Part shown: one piece after another, positions 5,778-7,539 of the stretch
How positions within the stretch are numbered: the first letter of the stretch is position 1
Layout: each line of letters opens with the position of its first letter
Assembly: GCA_023432995.1 (NCBI GenBank)
Contig: JAEZES010000080.1
Span: 1 to 7,539 of the forward strand
Direction: 5' to 3'
DNA: 7,539 nucleotides
Origin: Pseudomonadota bacterium
GTDB lineage: Bacteria > Pseudomonadota > Alphaproteobacteria > Sphingomonadales > Sphingomonadaceae
The notes under the pieces: generated by a model
The model's input: only the letters and a program-made list of their open reading frames with translations
What the model was told of the DNA's origin: nothing
Database searches by the model: none
Position numbers and translations under genes: made by a program

Positions 5778-6202
5778 CCACGACTTCGCTTGTCCTGCGC
5801 TACGTCGCGTTCGCGGTGATTGCGACCCTCGGCAATCTCGCCACGCAGCGGCTCGTGCTGCAGGTCGCCGAAGTGCCGCTGGCGTTCCACATGGCCTTGC
5901 TCGCCGGCACGCTTGTGGGGCTGCTGATCAAGTACGCGCTCGACAAGCGCTGGATCTTTGCCGACCCGTCGCAGGGCCTGGCTGCGCACGGGCGCCGGTT
6001 CTCGCTCTATACGCTGATGGGGGTGGCCACCACGGCGATCTTCTGGGGCACCGAGACGGTGGCCTGGCTGACCTGGCAGACCCAGCTCGCGCGGGAGATG
6101 GGGGCGATCCTCGGCCTGTCGATCGGCTACGTCGCCAAGTACCAGCTCGACCGGCGCTACGTGTTCACCGGCCAGGGCGCGAACGCCCGCGGGGCCGCAT
6201 GA
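5774..6202 (+). CDS. GtrA family small membrane protein
   Basis: The product is 142 residues with four hydrophobic segments, the layout of GtrA proteins (implicated in moving or handling polyprenyl-phosphate sugars in the inner membrane). The family's K-Y-x-L-D-x-R-x-x-F motif occurs twice, as KYALDKRWIF (from Lys53) and KYQLDRRYVF (from Lys122), each after a membrane helix. The start is GTG at 5774, overlapping the preceding TGA (GTGA). The stop overlaps the next start (ATGA), so translation is probably coupled on both sides. In mycobacteria the GtrA protein Rv3789 sits by the arabinan-donor genes; it was first proposed as a flippase of decaprenyl-phospho-arabinose and later as a partner of arabinosyltransferases, so its exact role is unsettled. 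The same uncertainty applies here. Confidence 0.88.
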   Translation: MTTTSLVLRYVAFAVIATLGNLATQRLVLQVAEVPLAFHMALLAGTLVGLLIKYALDKRWIFADPSQGLAAHGRRFSLYTLMGVATTAIFWGTETVAWLTWQTQLAREMGAILGLSIGYVAKYQLDRRYVFTGQGANARGAA

Positions 6203-7521
6203 TGATCTCGGGCTGGGGCCGGTTCCCGCGGCAGGACTGCGCCGTCAGCCGGCCGCGGTCTGAAGCCGAGCTGCGCGAGCTCGTCGCCCGCGGCCCGCTG
6301 ATCGCGCGCGGCAACGGACGCGGCTACGGCGACTGCGCGCTCAATGCCAAGAACACCGTCGACATGCGGCGGTTCGACCGGCTGCTGTCGTTCGATCCGG
6401 AACAGGGACTTCTCGTGGCCGAGGCCGGAGTGCTGCTCAAGGACGTGATCGACTGCCTGCTGCCGCGCGGGTGGTTTCCGTCGGTCACCCCGGGCACGAA
6501 ATTCGTCACGCTCGGAGGCATGGTCGCCGCCGATGTGCACGGCAAGAACCACCACCGGGACGGTTCGTTCGGCGCCTTCGTCGACTGGCTCGACGTGCTC
6601 GGCGCCGACGGCAAGGTCCGGCGCTGCAGCCGAACCCGGAACGCCAGGCTGTTCAGGTGCACGATCGGCGGCATGGGCTTGACCGGCATCATCCTGCGCG
6701 TGGCGTTCCGCCTGCGCCCGGTCGAAAGCGGCTGGATCCGCCAGGCGACATTGCCGGCCCGCGACCTCGACACGGCCCTGCGCCTGTTCGAGGAGCACGG
6801 CGGCGCCACCTACTCGGTTGCCTGGATCGATTGCCTGGCCCAGGGGCGCAATCTCGGGCGCTCGGCGATCATGCTCGGCGAGCACGCCGCGGCGTGGGAG
6901 TTGCCCGAGCGGCTGCGCGCCGAGCCGTTCCGTACCCCGCGCAGGAAGATGATCCCGGTCCCGTTCGATGCGCCGTCGGGCCTGCTCAACCGGGTTACCG
7001 TGAAGGCCTTCAACAGCGCCGTCTATCATCGCAACGCGCGCGATCGCGGGACGCGGCTGGTCGACTGGGACAGCTATTTCTATCCGCTCGACAGCGTAGC
7101 CGACTGGAACCGGATGTACGGCGGCCGCGGGTTCATGCAATTCCAGTGCGCGCTGCCGCTTGATGCGGCGCGCGCCGGTCTCACCGAACTGCTCAAGGCC
7201 ATCGGCGCGAGCGGGCAGGGCTCGTTCCTCGCGGTGCTCAAACGCCTCGGCCCCGCGCAGTCGGGCGCGTTCTCGTTCCCGATGGAAGGCTACACGCTGG
7301 CGCTCGACTTCCCGGTCTCCGGGCAATCGCTGGAGCTGATGGATCGGCTCGACCCGATCGTCGTCGACCACGGAGGCCGGTTCTATCTCGCCAAGGACAG
7401 CCGGATGAGCGCCAAGACCCTGCGCGCCTCGGACCGGCGGGTATCGGAATTCGTCGCCGCACGCCGCGGCTTCGGGGCTGCGACCTTCCGGTCGAGTCAA
7501 GCGGAAAGACTGAAGCTATGA
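6199..7521 (+). CDS. DprE1-like FAD-dependent oxidoreductase (polyprenyl-phospho-ribose 2'-oxidase-like)
   Basis: The product is 440 residues. In mycobacteria DprE1 oxidises the 2'-hydroxyl of decaprenyl-phospho-ribose, and DprE2 reduces the ketone to give decaprenyl-phospho-arabinose. FAD-binding features of the PCMH/VAO type are RGNGRGYGD (from Arg37), TPGTKFVTLGGMVAADVHGKNHH (ending His118-His119) with GSFGAFVDWLDVLGADG, and GGMGLTGIILRV. C-terminal FYLAKDSR carries Lys399, matching catalytic Lys418 of M. tuberculosis DprE1. The position of benzothiazinone-reactive Cys387 is Ala368 here (TLALDFPV). Two in-frame ATGs stand at 6199 and 6202; the first overlaps the gtrA stop. The stop overlaps the next gene's ATG by 4 bases. 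Other sugar oxidases such as L-gulonolactone oxidase share the fold, but the HGKNHH and KDSR motifs and the neighbours favour the DprE1 group. Confidence 0.88.
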   Translation: MMISGWGRFPRQDCAVSRPRSEAELRELVARGPLIARGNGRGYGDCALNAKNTVDMRRFDRLLSFDPEQGLLVAEAGVLLKDVIDCLLPRGWFPSVTPGTKFVTLGGMVAADVHGKNHHRDGSFGAFVDWLDVLGADGKVRRCSRTRNARLFRCTIGGMGLTGIILRVAFRLRPVESGWIRQATLPARDLDTALRLFEEHGGATYSVAWIDCLAQGRNLGRSAIMLGEHAAAWELPERLRAEPFRTPRRKMIPVPFDAPSGLLNRVTVKAFNSAVYHRNARDRGTRLVDWDSYFYPLDSVADWNRMYGGRGFMQFQCALPLDAARAGLTELLKAIGASGQGSFLAVLKRLGPAQSGAFSFPMEGYTLALDFPVSGQSLELMDRLDPIVVDHGGRFYLAKDSRMSAKTLRASDRRVSEFVAARRGFGAATFRSSQAERLKL

Positions 7522-7539
7522 ACGCACAACCCGTGCTCA
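7518..7539 (+). CDS. Start of a further operon gene (only 7 codons; DprE2-like reductase expected)
   Basis: An ATG at 7518 overlaps the preceding TGA by 4 bases (ATGA), the same arrangement as at the two upstream junctions. It opens a frame M-N-A-Q-P-V-L that runs off the window. Seven residues cannot identify a family. From the order of the cluster I expect a short-chain dehydrogenase of the DprE2 (Rv3791) type; the hydrophobic turn after PV would suit the first strand of a Rossmann fold. The coding call rests on the overlap, the product on context. Confidence 0.5.

Noticed and set aside
6157..7500. Minus-strand 447-residue open frame opposite the DprE1-like gene
   Set aside because: Shadow frame; no motif, and the plus strand shows clear FAD-binding and KDSR motifs.

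Overview
The window is about two-thirds GC, densely coded, and reads as an ordinary bacterial chromosome segment. Several features point to an alphaproteobacterium, most likely a sphingomonad: the end of the XerD-type recombinase, the opening of AccA, the signal-peptide M48 protease with a LysM-like tail, and the Flp pilins with their GATAIEYGLI core. This assignment comes from remembered protein style and gene order, not from a database search.

Left part (1-2980, + strand): the C-terminal half of a XerC/XerD-type tyrosine recombinase, then accA (carboxyltransferase alpha subunit of acetyl-CoA carboxylase), then an exported M48 zinc metalloprotease with a LysM-like C-terminus. A hairpin follows that ends converging transcription. 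Middle (3049-3513, - strand): two small Flp/type IVb pilin genes in tandem, each with a clear ribosome binding site. Divergent from them is a MutT-type Nudix hydrolase (3560-4006). It is followed at once by a well-formed tRNA-Arg(ACG) gene that has its own promoter-like sequence.

Right part (4338-7539, + strand): the most interesting section. A HAD phosphatase-UbiA prenyltransferase fusion, a GtrA-family membrane protein, a DprE1-like FAD oxidoreductase and the first codons of a further gene are joined by 4-base stop/start overlaps. This is the gene set known from mycobacteria for making decaprenyl-phospho-arabinose (Rv3806c, Rv3789, Rv3790, Rv3791 types), and a related set has been linked to arabinofuranose on type IV pilins in some Pseudomonas aeruginosa strains. 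The likely product is a polyprenyl-phosphate-linked pentofuranose donor made at the inner membrane for a surface glycan. The acceptor is not in the window.

The 209-base stretch between the tRNA and this operon contains a TTAACCAT octamer matching the alphaproteobacterial CtrA half-site, plus a second TTAACC. No insertion sequence, CRISPR array or obvious foreign island is visible. The window looks like core genome plus a conserved but under-studied lipid-linked sugar pathway.
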